Source: Clostridia bacterium (GTDB lineage: Bacteria > Bacillota > Clostridia > Christensenellales > Borkfalkiaceae). Taken from it: a DNA stretch of 64,000 nt. The DNA lies in contig JAFXHX010000002.1 in assembly GCA_017536205.1 (NCBI GenBank), forward strand, positions 58,811 to 122,810. Reading direction: 5' to 3'. Made by a program: the position numbers and the translations under genes. Positions 1 through 9,266 of the stretch are shown piece after piece. The notes under the pieces were generated by a model. The model saw only the letters and a program-made list of their open reading frames with translations, searched no databases and was not told the DNA's origin. The stretch's first letter is position 1, and every line of letters starts with the position of its first letter.

Positions 1-790
1 CAAGCATACACGCACCGATAGGAAGTCCACCACCTAAACCTTTTGCAGTGGTAACTATATCGGGTAAAATACCGTAGTTCATATAAGCGTATAAACTGCC
101 AGTTCTGCCGTTTCCCGTTTGAACTTCGTCAACTATAAGTAAAATATCGTTTTGCTTGCAGTAACTATAAAGTTCTAAAACGTAGTTTTTATCAAGGCAA
201 ATAACACCGCCTTCGCCTTGAATAAGTTCAATCATAACTGCCGAAACAGGTTGATTTTTTGCAATTTCCTTAATAGCGTTTAAATCGTTTTTAGGAACGT
301 GTTTAAACCCGTCGGTCAGCGGTAAAAAGTTTTTGTGAAAACTATCTTGCCCCGTTGCCGAAAGAGTGGTTATCGTTCTGCCGTGAAAACTCTGTTCAAG
401 CGTTATAATAACGCTACCTAAAACGCCCTTATCTTCGGCGTATTTTCTTGCACATTTAATAGCGCACTCGTTGGCTTCGGCGCCAGAGTTAGCAAAAAAC
501 ACCTTTTTAAGCCCCGACTTTTTAACTAGCATTTCCGCAAGCGTAGCGCAAGGGCTAGTGTAGTATAGGTTAGAAGTGTGTTGCAAGGCGTTTAGTTGAC
601 TAGTTACTGCGCTAACGTATTCTTCGTCGCACGCACCGAACGCAGTTACGCCTATTCCAGAGCCCATATCAATATATTCTTTGCCGTTTGCATCGTAAAA
701 AAGTGAGCCTTTTCCACTAACTAAATCAACGGGAAAACGGTTGTAAGTCGATGCAATATAAGTTTTGTCTTTAAGTTGAAGTTCAGTCAT
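1..790 (-). CDS. argD: Acetylornithine aminotransferase, C-terminus cut by window edge
   Basis: PLP-dependent transaminase that converts N-acetylglutamate semialdehyde to N-acetylornithine in the cytoplasm. Conceptual translation from the ATG at 790 gives about 263 residues with no stop before the window edge. Visible class-III aminotransferase landmarks are the glycine-rich start (GSGIGV), the NSGAEANE cofactor-phosphate motif, FHGRT, the IVDEVQTGNGRTG stretch, and the PLP lysine at about residue 250 in TAKGLGGGLPIGA. It is the last visible gene of the arginine operon; its start overlaps the argB stop by 8 nt, which indicates translational coupling. A related class-III transaminase is possible by sequence alone, but the arg context makes argD the clear call. 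Confidence 0.95.
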   Translation of the reverse strand, partial: MTELQLKDKTYIASTYNRFPVDLVSGKGSLFYDANGKEYIDMGSGIGVTAFGACDEEYVSAVTSQLNALQHTSNLYYTSPCATLAEMLVKKSGLKKVFFANSGAEANECAIKCARKYAEDKGVLGSVIITLEQSFHGRTITTLSATGQDSFHKNFLPLTDGFKHVPKNDLNAIKEIAKNQPVSAVMIELIQGEGGVICLDKNYVLELYSYCKQNDILLIVDEVQTGNGRTGSLYAYMNYGILPDIVTTAKGLGGGLPIGACML

Positions 791-1655
791 TGTCTTTACC
801 AACCATGGTACCGGCGCCTTCGTCGGTAAGTATTTCCATTAGTATTGAGTGTGGGACGCGTCCGTCCATTATAACAACGTTTTCAACGCCGTGAGTAATG
901 GCGTCGATACAGCAGTCAACTTTAGGTATCATACCACCCGAAACGATGCCTTGTTTTTTAAGTTCTTCGGCTTCTTTTACCGTAACGTGTGGAATTAAAG
1001 TTGATGGGTCGTCTTTATCTTTTAAAATGCCAGCAATATCGGTCATCATAATAAGCCTTTCAGCATTTAAAGCGCCCGCAATACGAGCGGCAGCCGTGTC
1101 ACCGTTAACGTTATATACGTTGCCTTCGCTATCGCCTGCAACGGTAGAAACAACGGGAATATAGCCCTTTTCTAAAAGGTCGGTAATTGCTTCGATATTA
1201 ACTTCGGTAATATTTCCAACGTAGCCGAGTTTTTCGTTTTTCATTTCGGCTTTTAAAAGCGCACCGTCAAGGCCTGATATACCCATAGCCTTTCCACCCT
1301 TGCTTTCAAGAAGTGAAACTAGCGTTTTGTTAACTTTACCTGCAAGCACCATTTGAACAATGTCAACGGTTTCTTTGTCTGTAACTCTTAAACCGTCAAT
1401 AAAGGTGGGCTTTTTGCCAAGTTTGTCCATAATAGAGTTAATTTCAGGACCGCCACCGTGAACTAAAACAACTTTAACGCCTATAAGCCATAAAAGAACA
1501 ACGTCTTCCATAACTTGCATTTTAAGTGCGTCACTCGTCATGGCGTTGCCACCGTATTTAACAACAACGGTTTTGCCGTTATAACGCTTTATGTAGGGGA
1601 GTGCTTGCGTAAGCACTTCTGCACGTTGCATATTAGAAAAATGTTTATCTATCAC
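783..1655 (-). CDS. argB: Acetylglutamate kinase
   Basis: Phosphorylates N-acetylglutamate, the second step of ornithine synthesis. The 290 residues match the family length (about 260-300). Amino-acid-kinase motifs are clear: VVKYGGNAM near residue 32, VLVHGGGPEI near residue 63, and the C-terminal GGMIPKVDCC segment typical of ArgB. The start is a GTG at 1655 whose bases overlap the argJ TGA stop (GTGA, 4 nt), and the 3' end overlaps argD by 8 nt, so the three genes are translationally coupled. Whether the enzyme is arginine-inhibited cannot be read with confidence. Nothing looks broken. Confidence 0.96.
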   Translation of the reverse strand: MIDKHFSNMQRAEVLTQALPYIKRYNGKTVVVKYGGNAMTSDALKMQVMEDVVLLWLIGVKVVLVHGGGPEINSIMDKLGKKPTFIDGLRVTDKETVDIVQMVLAGKVNKTLVSLLESKGGKAMGISGLDGALLKAEMKNEKLGYVGNITEVNIEAITDLLEKGYIPVVSTVAGDSEGNVYNVNGDTAAARIAGALNAERLIMMTDIAGILKDKDDPSTLIPHVTVKEAEELKKQGIVSGGMIPKVDCCIDAITHGVENVVIMDGRVPHSILMEILTDEGAGTMVGKDND

Positions 1656-2866
1656 GTTCTGTAATCTCCGTTAATTTTTACGTAATCGTAGGTAAGGTCG
1701 CAACCCCACGCCGTTGCGTTATATTCGCCGTCGTTAAGGTCAACTAAAATATCAATTTCGTTTGCTAAAAGTATTTCTTTTGCAATTTCTTCGCTAAAAG
1801 GAACGCTACTTCCGTTTTTGCAAACGTTAATCGTGCCCTTTTTCGATTTAAAAGAAACGTCTATTTTAGAAACGTCAACGTTTGCTCCGCTATAACCTAT
1901 TGCGCATAAAACTCTGCCCCAGTTTGCGTCTGCGCCGAACATAGCGGCTTTAAAAAGGCTTGAACAAATAACGCTCTTTGCCGACTTTTTAGCATCTTCA
2001 AGCGTTTTTGCGCCAGTAACCACACACTCTAAAAGTTTGGTTGCGCCTTCACCGTCGCCAACTATTTGGCGTGAAAGGTAAACGTTAACGGTGTTAAGCG
2101 CCTTCATAAAGGCGTTAAAATCTTCACCGTAATCGTCAATCAAATCGTTGTCAGCCATACCGTTTGCCAAAACGGTAACCATATCGTTAGTAGAAGTGTC
2201 GCCGTCAACAGAAAGCATATTAAAGGTGTTTTGAATATCCGTTTTAAGCGCAACGTCAAGCATTTTTGGCGAAATATTAGCGTCGGTAGTAATAAACACT
2301 AGCATTGTTGCCATATTCGGGTGAATCATACCACTACCCTTTGCAATACCTGCAATAGTGCAAGTTTTATTGCCAACGGTAAACTCAACTGCCACTTCTT
2401 TTTTAACGGTGTCGGTAGTCATAATGCCTTCTGCGGCAAAATCACTTCCACTTGTTGATAAACCACTAACAAGTTCGGGAATACCTTTTTTAATAGGCTC
2501 GATATCAAGTGGTTGACCTATAACGCCCGTTGAAGCAACTAAAACGTCTGATGGGTTAAGGTTTAACTCGCTTGCCAAAAGTTTAGAAGTAGTTTCGGCA
2601 ATTTCAAGCCCGTTTGCGTTGCAAGTGTTAGCGTTTCCGCTATTGCAAATAATTGCTTGAGCATAGCCGTTTTCAAGATATTTTTTATTGAGAATAAGGG
2701 GTGCGCCTTTAACAAGGTTAGTGGTGTAAACTGCCGATGCCGAGCATAACTTTTCGCTATATATTAGCGACAAATCACGCTTTAAGCGATTTTTTCTAAT
2801 TCCGCAATGCACGCCGTTTGCCTTAAAACCTTTGGGTGCGCAAATGCCACCATTTACGTATTTCAT
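1652..2866 (-). CDS. argJ: Bifunctional ornithine acetyltransferase / N-acetylglutamate synthase
   Basis: Transfers the acetyl group from N-acetylornithine to glutamate, which closes the acetyl cycle; many members can also use acetyl-CoA. The 404-residue protein carries the self-cleavage motif KGSGMIHPNMATML; cleavage would fall between Ala186 and Thr187, leaving Thr as the N-terminal nucleophile of the beta chain. The C-terminus has the expected ANWGRVLCAIGYSG segment. It lies 8 nt after argC and overlaps argB by 4 nt. Because ArgJ recycles acetyl groups, no argE deacetylase is needed, and none is present here. Whether it is mono- or bifunctional cannot be settled from sequence alone. Confidence 0.96.
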   Translation of the reverse strand: MKYVNGGICAPKGFKANGVHCGIRKNRLKRDLSLIYSEKLCSASAVYTTNLVKGAPLILNKKYLENGYAQAIICNSGNANTCNANGLEIAETTSKLLASELNLNPSDVLVASTGVIGQPLDIEPIKKGIPELVSGLSTSGSDFAAEGIMTTDTVKKEVAVEFTVGNKTCTIAGIAKGSGMIHPNMATMLVFITTDANISPKMLDVALKTDIQNTFNMLSVDGDTSTNDMVTVLANGMADNDLIDDYGEDFNAFMKALNTVNVYLSRQIVGDGEGATKLLECVVTGAKTLEDAKKSAKSVICSSLFKAAMFGADANWGRVLCAIGYSGANVDVSKIDVSFKSKKGTINVCKNGSSVPFSEEIAKEILLANEIDILVDLNDGEYNATAWGCDLTYDYVKINGDYRT

Positions 2867-2874
2867 AATAACTC

Positions 2875-3795
2875 CTATAAATTAAGTCCGTAAGTTTCGT
2901 CTAAACCGAGCGCAACGTTCATATTTTGTATTGCCGCGCCCGACGCTCCCTTTCCAAGATTATCAAACCTTGAAACAAGGAAAATATTTTCATCGTTACC
3001 AAAAACCGAAACGCTCATATCGTCACGCCCACTAAATGCGTTAGACGCAATAAAGCCGTTTTCTTCGCTTTCGCTAAAATAAACTACTTTGCCTTGGTAA
3101 TAATTTTTGTAAACGCTTTTTATTTTATCTACCGTAACGCCAAGTTGTTTAGCAAATAGGGGAACGGTAACTTGCATGCCACGCGCAAAGTCGCACACAA
3201 CGGGCATAAAGCAAGGTGGGTTAATAAGCCCCGATACGCTTGCCATTTCAGGAAGGTGTTTGTGATTTCCAGAAAGAGCGTATTGCCTTGGAGCGTTTAG
3301 TAAAGTAGACCTTTCCGGGTTTTCGTACTCGGCTATCATTTTTTTGCCACCGCCCGTGTAACCGGTTAGCGAGTAGCACGAAAGTTTAACGCTACTATCA
3401 AGTAAACCACAGTCGATTAAAGGCCTAACTAGCGCAATAAATCCAGATGCGTGGCAACCTGGGTTAGCAATGCGCTTTGAAGTTTTAATTTTTTCTCGCA
3501 AGCCTTTAAGTTCGGGGAATCCGTAAGTAAACTGTGGGTTTACCCTATGCGCAGTCGACGTGTCTATAACGATAGTCTTGTCGTTTTTAACAAGCGAAAC
3601 CGATTCTCTGCTAGCGTCGTCTGGAAGGCATAAAAAGCAAACGTCACTTTCGTTTATAGCGTCGCTTTTAGCGCTTATATCTTTTCTTAAATGGTCGGGT
3701 AGGGTTATAAGCGAAACGTCGCTTCTACCTGAAAGCCTATCGTATATTTTAAGACCGGTAGTGCCTTGATTACCGTCTATAAAAACTTTAATCAT
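2875..3795 (-). CDS. argC: N-acetyl-gamma-glutamyl-phosphate reductase, short (type 2) form
   Basis: NADPH-dependent reduction of N-acetylglutamyl phosphate to the semialdehyde. The protein has 306 residues, shorter than the common ~345-residue form, and resembles the shorter ArgC branch (HRVNPQFTYGFPEL then NPGCHASG). The catalytic cysteine is Cys114 in NPGCHASG, and an N-terminal nucleotide-binding fold begins VFIDGNQGTTG. The GNHKHLPEM segment supplies the expected histidines. Its start overlaps the argH stop by 8 nt. The short type is the less usual one in Clostridia, which makes a mixed ancestry of the operon possible. Confidence 0.93.
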   Translation of the reverse strand: MIKVFIDGNQGTTGLKIYDRLSGRSDVSLITLPDHLRKDISAKSDAINESDVCFLCLPDDASRESVSLVKNDKTIVIDTSTAHRVNPQFTYGFPELKGLREKIKTSKRIANPGCHASGFIALVRPLIDCGLLDSSVKLSCYSLTGYTGGGKKMIAEYENPERSTLLNAPRQYALSGNHKHLPEMASVSGLINPPCFMPVVCDFARGMQVTVPLFAKQLGVTVDKIKSVYKNYYQGKVVYFSESEENGFIASNAFSGRDDMSVSVFGNDENIFLVSRFDNLGKGASGAAIQNMNVALGLDETYGLNL

Positions 3796-5164
3796 TTAAA
3801 TATTTCCTAACGTATTTAATTTGTTCAAGCACGCTCTTTGGTGAAGTTCCACCGTAAGAAATGCGCTTTTCAACGCAAGTTTTAAGCGAAATATCGTCGT
3901 ATAGGTCGGTTTCGAACAAATCACTGTGCTTTTTATATTCTTCAAGCGAAAGGGTTTCAAGAACTAAACCCTTATCTAAACACTCTTTAACAATCTCGCC
4001 CGAAATCTTGTAAGCCGACCTAAACGGCAAGCCCTTTTTAACTAAATAATCGGCAAGGTCGGTTGCGTTTATAAAACCTTTTTGCGCCGCTAAGAGAGTG
4101 TTGGCGGGTAAAACAGCCATAGTTTCTATCATAGGTGCAAACACTTCAAGGCAAGCCTTTACCGTGTCGCACGCATCAAATAACGCTTCTTTATCTTCTT
4201 GCATATCTTTATTATACGCAAGGGGAATACCTTTAAGCGTGGTAAGTAGCGCCATAAGGTCGCCGTAAACTCTACCCGTTTTACCACGAACGAGTTCTGC
4301 CATATCGGGGTTTCTTTTTTGTGGCATTATCGACGAGCCCGTTGTAAACGAAGAAGAAAGTTCAATAAACTTAAACTCCCAACTAGACCAAAGAATAATC
4401 TCTTCAGAAAGCCTTGATAAATGCATCATTAAAATGCTACAAGCCGAAATAAACTCTATTGCAAAGTCCCTATCCGAAACGCCGTCAAGGCTATTTTTGC
4501 AAACTTCTTTAAAACCGAGTTTTTCGGCTTCAAAAAACCTGTCGGTATCGTAGGTAGTGCCTGCTAACGCGCAACTGCCTATAGGGCTAACGCTTGCCGA
4601 GTTAATAACTGCGCTAAACCTTTCTAGGTCGCGAATAAGCATAAACGCATACGCCATAAGGTGATGCCCCATAGTTATGGGTTGGGCGCGTTGAAGGTGA
4701 GTGTAGCCGGGCATTATAACGTCGTAGTTTTTCTCGGCTTGATTTGTTAAAGCCGTAATTAAACTCTTTATTAAAGTTATAACGCTTAACGCTTCGTCTT
4801 TAACGAACATTCTAAAATCAAGGGCAACTTGGTCGTTCCTACTGCGAGCAGTGTGAAGTTTTTTGCCAACTTCACCAAGCCTTTTAGTTAAAACTTCTTC
4901 AACGAACATATGAATATCTTCGGCATTTTCGTCAATTTTAAGCGCGCCAGATAAAAGGTCTTCAAGTATTGAAGTAAGCCCTTCAACGAGTTTTTGCTCT
5001 TCTTCTTTTGATATTACGTTTTTATAGCCAAGCATCATTGCGTGCGCAATACTACCTTCAATATCTTGCTTGAACATTTTACTGTCAAACGATATAGAAC
5101 TATTAAAATCGTCGGCTATTTTATGGGTAACACCGTCGGTTACACCCGTCCACATCTTTGCCAT
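3788..5164 (-). CDS. argH: Argininosuccinate lyase
   Basis: Last step of arginine synthesis: splits argininosuccinate into arginine and fumarate. At 458 residues it has the usual length of the fumarase/aspartase superfamily. Signatures present are TARSRNDQVALD (residues 105-116), GYTHLQRAQP with His156, and the superfamily motif GSSIMPQKRNP at residues 276-286, which contains the catalytic serine. It is separated from argG by 55 nt that hold a strong hairpin, and overlaps argC by 8 nt. Confidence 0.97.
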   Translation of the reverse strand: MAKMWTGVTDGVTHKIADDFNSSISFDSKMFKQDIEGSIAHAMMLGYKNVISKEEEQKLVEGLTSILEDLLSGALKIDENAEDIHMFVEEVLTKRLGEVGKKLHTARSRNDQVALDFRMFVKDEALSVITLIKSLITALTNQAEKNYDVIMPGYTHLQRAQPITMGHHLMAYAFMLIRDLERFSAVINSASVSPIGSCALAGTTYDTDRFFEAEKLGFKEVCKNSLDGVSDRDFAIEFISACSILMMHLSRLSEEIILWSSWEFKFIELSSSFTTGSSIMPQKRNPDMAELVRGKTGRVYGDLMALLTTLKGIPLAYNKDMQEDKEALFDACDTVKACLEVFAPMIETMAVLPANTLLAAQKGFINATDLADYLVKKGLPFRSAYKISGEIVKECLDKGLVLETLSLEEYKKHSDLFETDLYDDISLKTCVEKRISYGGTSPKSVLEQIKYVRKYLND

Positions 5165-5184
5165 AATATTTCCTTAAACAGTTA

Positions 5185-5209
5185 ATCCTGCAAAGCGTGT
5201 TTGCAGGAT
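5185..5209 (-). other. Intercistronic hairpin between argG and argH
   Basis: A perfect inverted repeat with 10-bp arms (ATCCTGCAAA / TTTGCAGGAT) and a 5-nt loop sits in the 55-nt argG-argH gap. No T-run follows it on the minus strand, so it is not a clear intrinsic terminator. An RNA processing or stability element that sets the argG to argH ratio is the simplest reading. Confidence 0.6.
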
Positions 5210-5219
5210 ATAATTTTTA

Positions 5220-6440
5220 TTATTTTTTCTTATTGTTAACGGTTGCTTGAACTTTAATGGGAAGGCCGAAAAGTTCAATAAATCCACCTGCGTCGGCTTG
5301 GTTGTAATCGCTTTCGCCAAAGGTAGCAATTTCTTCACTGTAAAGCGAGTTTTCACTCCATACGCCGGCGTTAATCATATTGCCTTTGTAAAGTTTAAGC
5401 CTTACTTTACCCGTAACGGTTTCTTGAGTTTTGTCAACAAAAGCAGAAAGCGCTTCGCGTAAAGGGGTAAACCATTGACCGTTATATACGAGTTCACCAA
5501 AGGTAATAGCAAGTTTTTGCTTTTCGTGCATGGTGTACTTGTCAAGGCAAAGCGTTTCAAGAACAGAGTGCGCTTTGTATAAGATTGCGCCACCTGGGGT
5601 TTCGTAAACGCCACGGCATTTCATACCAACTAAACGGTTTTCAACTATGTCTAAAATACCTATGCCGTTTTTGCCACCGAGTTCGTTGAGTTTTAAAATA
5701 ACGTTTTTAGCGCTCATCTTAACGCCGTCAAGCGCAACGGGAATACCCTTTTCAAAATCAATTTCAACGTAGGTGGGAACGTCTGGTGCGTTGATAGGCG
5801 AAACGCCCATTTCTAAAAAGCCTTTCTTTTCGTAAGTGGGTTCGTTACCCGTATCTTCAAGGTCTAAACCTTCGTGCGATAAGTGCCAAAGGTTTTTGTC
5901 TTTTGAATAGTTGGTTTCACGGTTAATTTTAAGGGGAACGTTGTGCGCTTCAGCGTAATCAATTTCTTCTTCACGCGATTTTATAGACCATTCTCTCCAA
6001 GGAGCAATAATGGGCATATCGGGCGCAAAAGCCTTAATTGCAAGTTCAAAACGAACTTGGTCGTTACCTTTACCCGTGCAACCGTGAGCAATAGCGTCTG
6101 CATTTTCTTTAAGTGCAACTTCAACGAGCGCCTTTGCTATGCAGGGGCGAGCGTGGCTAGTACCTAAAAGATATTCTTCGTAAGTAGCGCCTGCTTTCAT
6201 AGTGGGAATAATATAATTATCAACGTAATCGTCGGTAAGGTCTAAGCAGTAAAGTTTTGAAGCACCCGTTTTAAGAGCCTTTTCTTCTAAGCCTTCAAGT
6301 TCGTCTGCTTGGCCAACGTTACCGGCAACTGCAATTACTTCACAGTTGTTGTAGTTTTCTTTAAGCCAAGGAATTATAATAGACGTGTCAAGACCGCCCG
6401 AGTATGCAAGAACAACTTTTTTAATTTGTGATTTATCCAT
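5220..6440 (-). CDS. argG: Argininosuccinate synthase
   Basis: Joins citrulline and aspartate with ATP to make argininosuccinate. The 406-residue length and the N-terminal PP-loop [17 protein letters not shown] (from residue 12) are diagnostic, as are the [11 protein letters not shown] and [10 protein letters not shown] segments. It is the first gene of the arg operon, with a GGAGACG ribosome site 4 nt before ATG and a consensus sigma-A promoter at 6480-6508. No argF or carAB is in the window, so citrulline must come from genes elsewhere. Confidence 0.98.
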   Translation of the reverse strand: MDKSQIKKVVLAYSGGLDTSIIIPWLKENYNNCEVIAVAGNVGQADELEGLEEKALKTGASKLYCLDLTDDYVDNYIIPTMKAGATYEEYLLGTSHARPCIAKALVEVALKENADAIAHGCTGKGNDQVRFELAIKAFAPDMPIIAPWREWSIKSREEEIDYAEAHNVPLKINRETNYSKDKNLWHLSHEGLDLEDTGNEPTYEKKGFLEMGVSPINAPDVPTYVEIDFEKGIPVALDGVKMSAKNVILKLNELGGKNGIGILDIVENRLVGMKCRGVYETPGGAILYKAHSVLETLCLDKYTMHEKQKLAITFGELVYNGQWFTPLREALSAFVDKTQETVTGKVRLKLYKGNMINAGVWSENSLYSEEIATFGESDYNQADAGGFIELFGLPIKVQATVNNKKK

Positions 6441-6469
6441 AATCGTCTCCGTAATATATAAAAAATAAA

Positions 6470-6508
6470 TAATATTGATATTATATATATAAAGGAAAAG
6501 ATTGTCAA
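6470..6508 (-). promoter_or_regulatory. argG operon promoter with overlapping palindrome
   Basis: On the minus strand a perfect TTGACA (6503-6508) and TATAAT (6480-6485) are 17 bp apart, placing the start near 6473. A 14-bp inverted repeat TAATATTGATATTA (6470-6483) covers the -10 box and start site, a position where a repressor such as ArgR could act. It is not a textbook ARG box. Confidence 0.75.
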
Positions 6509-6568
6509 ATGTTTTTATGCATATTTTTAAAAAAATAAAAAATATTTTTGAATAATATTAAGCAAAAA

Positions 6569-6613
6569 ATGCATAAAATACATAAAAGTATTAAATTATG
6601 CAAAAATTATGCA
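6569..6613. promoter_or_regulatory. A/T-rich divergent region with TGCA-type inverted repeats
   Basis: Between the arg promoter and the next promoter are TGCATAAAATACA (6570-6582) and TGCAAAAATTATGCA (6599-6613), both inverted repeats around an A/T core. ATGCAT also occurs near 6518. They could be binding sites for a shared regulator; no specific protein can be assigned. Confidence 0.35.
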
Positions 6614-6634
6614 AAACGTATTTTAAAAAACTGC

Positions 6635-6663
6635 TTGCAAAAAAAACGGGGTTGTGATAGAAT
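6635..6663 (+). promoter_or_regulatory. Promoter of the glycerol-1-phosphate dehydrogenase-like gene
   Basis: TTGCAA (6635-6640), a 17-bp spacer and TAGAAT (6658-6663). The predicted start near 6670 lies directly before the AAGGAG ribosome site, so the 5' leader would be only about 12 nt. Confidence 0.6.
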
Positions 6664-6681
6664 ACCTAAAAAGGAGAAATT

Positions 6682-7773
6682 ATGAACGTAGAATATAAAG
6701 TTTCGGGTAGTTTATACCCTAAGTTTTTTGAAAGTGTAAAGTCAAAACTAGTAACTATTGCTTGCGATAAAAACACGAAACCTTTTGCAGACGATATTGA
6801 AAACGCCTTAATTAAAAACGGGGCAGACGTTAAAGTTTGCTATTTTGACGACGAAGACCTTATTCCCACCGAAGAAAAGTGCACGGAACTTAAGTGCCTT
6901 GCAAATAAAACCGATTATATCTTGGCAGTTGGTAGCGGTTCGCTTAACGATATGTGCAAATACGTTTCAACAACGCTTGATATTCCCTGTGGCGTTTTAA
7001 TAACCGCCGCTAGTATGGACGGTTACGTTTCAAAAGGCTCGGCTATTATGGTAAACGGCGTTAAGGTAACTTACCCCGTTCACGTTCCAACCGATATTCT
7101 TGTCGACCTTGAAATTATAAGAAACGCCCCAAGTCTTATGACGGCGGCTGGCTTTGGCGACATTATAGGTAAATATACTTGTTTAAGCGACTGGCAACTT
7201 TCAAATATCGTAAACGGTGAAGAAATAAATAAAGAAGCGTTTGAACTTATGGAAAAGGCGCTTTCTAATTGCGTTTCGCTATTTAACGACCTTAAAGAAT
7301 ATAAGCCCGAAGCAGTTGCAAAACTTACCGATGCGCTTATCACCGCAGGCGTTTCAATGGCAATTTGCGGAAACTCTCGCCCTGCAAGCGGTAGCGAACA
7401 CCATCAATCACACTTTTTAGAAATGGACTTTGTTAAAAGGGGTGAAAGAGTTCCGCTTCACGGCGTAAAAGTTGCAATAGGCGCGCTTATATCTATTGAA
7501 CTTTATAACTATGTTATAACTTGCAATATTGAGCGTAAAGAACAAATTGCAAAAATAGTAGCCAAACTTCCACCCGTTGAAAGAGTTAAAACTATGCTTA
7601 AAGAAATGGGTTGCCCCGTAAGATTTTCTGAAGTTGGCGTAAGGCGTGAAGTTATGGAAGAAATGCTTGAAAAAGCACACACCGTTCGCGATAGATACAC
7701 TATTTTAACCTTTATAAACGAAAACGGCTTAATGCCAGGAATTAAAGATTATATAATGGAAAATTACTTCTAA
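6682..7773 (+). CDS. sn-glycerol-1-phosphate dehydrogenase family protein (AraM/EgsA-like)
   Basis: Iron-containing-alcohol-dehydrogenase-fold enzyme; relatives reduce dihydroxyacetone phosphate to sn-glycerol-1-phosphate with NAD(P)H. The 363 residues show an NAD loop GSGSLND (84-90), TAASMDGYVSKGSA, and a metal site formed by Asp160 (GFGDIIGKY), a histidine cluster at 240-244 (GSEHHQSH) and His260 (PLHGVKVAIG), all in family order. In archaea this reaction starts membrane lipid synthesis; Bacillus AraM homologues make G1P for a heptaprenylglyceryl lipid. No prenyltransferase partner lies next to it; the gene is monocistronic between its own promoter and a terminator. Substrate assignment is by family only. 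Confidence 0.85.
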   Translation: MNVEYKVSGSLYPKFFESVKSKLVTIACDKNTKPFADDIENALIKNGADVKVCYFDDEDLIPTEEKCTELKCLANKTDYILAVGSGSLNDMCKYVSTTLDIPCGVLITAASMDGYVSKGSAIMVNGVKVTYPVHVPTDILVDLEIIRNAPSLMTAAGFGDIIGKYTCLSDWQLSNIVNGEEINKEAFELMEKALSNCVSLFNDLKEYKPEAVAKLTDALITAGVSMAICGNSRPASGSEHHQSHFLEMDFVKRGERVPLHGVKVAIGALISIELYNYVITCNIERKEQIAKIVAKLPPVERVKTMLKEMGCPVRFSEVGVRREVMEEMLEKAHTVRDRYTILTFINENGLMPGIKDYIMENYF

Positions 7774-7774
7774 T

Positions 7775-7807
7775 TTAAAAGCGTTGGCAACTTGCCAACG
7801 CTTTTAA
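7775..7807 (+). terminator. Rho-independent terminator
   Basis: Perfect arms of 16 bp centred on GCGTTGGCAA / TTGCCAACGC, with A and T runs at the base. The structure would also work in the opposite direction. Confidence 0.85.
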
Positions 7808-7842
7808 TTTGTGCAAAAAAGTATATATTTTTTGCGCCCCAC

Positions 7843-7871
7843 TTGACTATTTAACTTTATTGTAATACAAT
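7843..7871 (+). promoter_or_regulatory. Promoter of the GH109-like gene
   Basis: TTGACT (7843-7848), 17 bp, TACAAT (7866-7871), followed by an AAGGGG-type ribosome site before the ATG at 7906. Confidence 0.75.
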
Positions 7872-7905
7872 AACAATAACTAAAAAATAAGGGGTAAAAC
7901 CAAAT

Positions 7906-9165
7906 ATGAAAACAATTAAATACGCCATAATCGGCGTTGGTAACCGTGGCAAACAACTTATGGACACTATGATGACCATTGAAGGCATCGAATGCGTTGC
8001 CGTATGCGATATGCGTTTAGATTTTGCAGAGCACGCATCTGAGTTATACGTTAAAAAAGGTTTTAACAAGCCTGCAATTTACACCGACTATAAAAAGTGT
8101 ATTGACGAAAATAAGTTAGATGCAGTTATCGTTTCAACCGCTTGGGAAGCGCACACTAAAGTTTCGCTTTACGCTATTGAAAGAAAAATACCCGTTGGTT
8201 GCGAAGTTGGCGGTGCGTATAGCATAAATCAACTTTGGGAACTTGTTAACGCTCAAGAAAAATACGAAACTCCCGTTATGCTACTTGAAAACTGCTGCTA
8301 TGGTAGGCTTGAACTTATGGCGCTCAATATGAAACGCCTTGGCGTGTTTGGCGAAATAGTTCAATGTGAAGGCGCATACTGTCACGACCTTCGCTACGAA
8401 GTTGTTCTTCACGGCACGGCTAAAAACTTAACTCACTACCGTTTAGAAGAGTATAAACATCGCAACACCGAAAACTACCCAACCCACGAAATCGGCCCTA
8501 TAGCCAAACTTTTAGATATAAACTGTGGTAATAAGTTTACCTATCTTCACTCGTTTGCAACCAAGTCGGTTGGTATGGAAAGTTATATTAAAGACAAGGG
8601 CTATAAGCACTTTACAAGCAAAGAGTTTACCGAAGAAGAGAGAGATGCTAACGCCGAATCGCTTGCAGGCACCAAGTTTTTGCAAGGCGATATTATAACC
8701 ACCGTTATAGGTTGCCAAAACGGTGAAAATATTATTATTCACCTTGATACTTGTCTTCCTAGAAACTATTCAAGAAGGTTTGCCGTTCACGGAACGAAAG
8801 CGTTTTTAAACGAAGAAAACAATTCGTTATTCCTTGATAATACCTACACGCCTTATGAAGAAGTTCACTGGGACAAAAACTTTAACAACGTTGAAAAGTA
8901 TCAAAAAGATTACGACCACAGAATATGGGCTAACTACAATCCCGACGAAAACGACGGGCACGGTGGTATGGACTATCTAGTTTTATCGGCGTTCTTTGAT
9001 GCGCTTAAAGAAAATAAGCCTATGCCTATCGACATTTACGATATGGCAACTTGGATGGCTATTGCGCCCCTTGCAGAAGAATCAATTGCAACGGGTAGCA
9101 CCGTTTATTTCCCAGACTTTACTAACGGCAAATGGATTCGCCGTAAAAACGAATTCGAACTTTAA
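7906..9165 (+). CDS. Gfo/Idh/MocA family protein, GH109-like
   Basis: Dinucleotide-binding oxidoreductase-fold protein of 419 residues. An N-terminal Rossmann motif (AIIGVGNRGKQ, residues 6-16) precedes a C-terminal alpha/beta domain. Several stretches look like glycoside hydrolase family 109, which cleaves alpha-N-acetylgalactosamine using tightly bound NAD: MLLENCCYGRLELM, GVFGEIVQCEGAYCHDLR and NYPTHEIGPIAKLLDIN. No signal peptide is visible, so it would act in the cytoplasm on imported sugars. It stands alone between promoter and terminator. A plain sugar dehydrogenase of the same superfamily is the alternative. Confidence 0.8.
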   Translation: MKTIKYAIIGVGNRGKQLMDTMMTIEGIECVAVCDMRLDFAEHASELYVKKGFNKPAIYTDYKKCIDENKLDAVIVSTAWEAHTKVSLYAIERKIPVGCEVGGAYSINQLWELVNAQEKYETPVMLLENCCYGRLELMALNMKRLGVFGEIVQCEGAYCHDLRYEVVLHGTAKNLTHYRLEEYKHRNTENYPTHEIGPIAKLLDINCGNKFTYLHSFATKSVGMESYIKDKGYKHFTSKEFTEEERDANAESLAGTKFLQGDIITTVIGCQNGENIIIHLDTCLPRNYSRRFAVHGTKAFLNEENNSLFLDNTYTPYEEVHWDKNFNNVEKYQKDYDHRIWANYNPDENDGHGGMDYLVLSAFFDALKENKPMPIDIYDMATWMAIAPLAEESIATGSTVYFPDFTNGKWIRRKNEFEL

Positions 9166-9167
9166 TC

Positions 9168-9197
9168 AAAAAGGTAGGGCACACGCCTTACCTTTTT
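9168..9197 (+). terminator. Rho-independent terminator
   Basis: Arms AAAAAGGTAGGGC and GCCTTACCTTTTT with one G-T wobble, an ACAC loop and a T-run. Confidence 0.8.
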
Positions 9198-9239
9198 TAA
9201 TTATTACTTAAATTACTTGTAAGAATTACTAGCAATTAA

Positions 9240-9266
9240 AAAACGCCACCTAATAGGTGACGTTTT
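9240..9266 (-). terminator. Terminator of the XRE regulator gene
   Basis: AAAACGCCACCT / AGGTGACGTTTT with one mismatch. On the minus strand it overlaps the stop codon at 9265 and runs into a T-tract. Confidence 0.7.
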
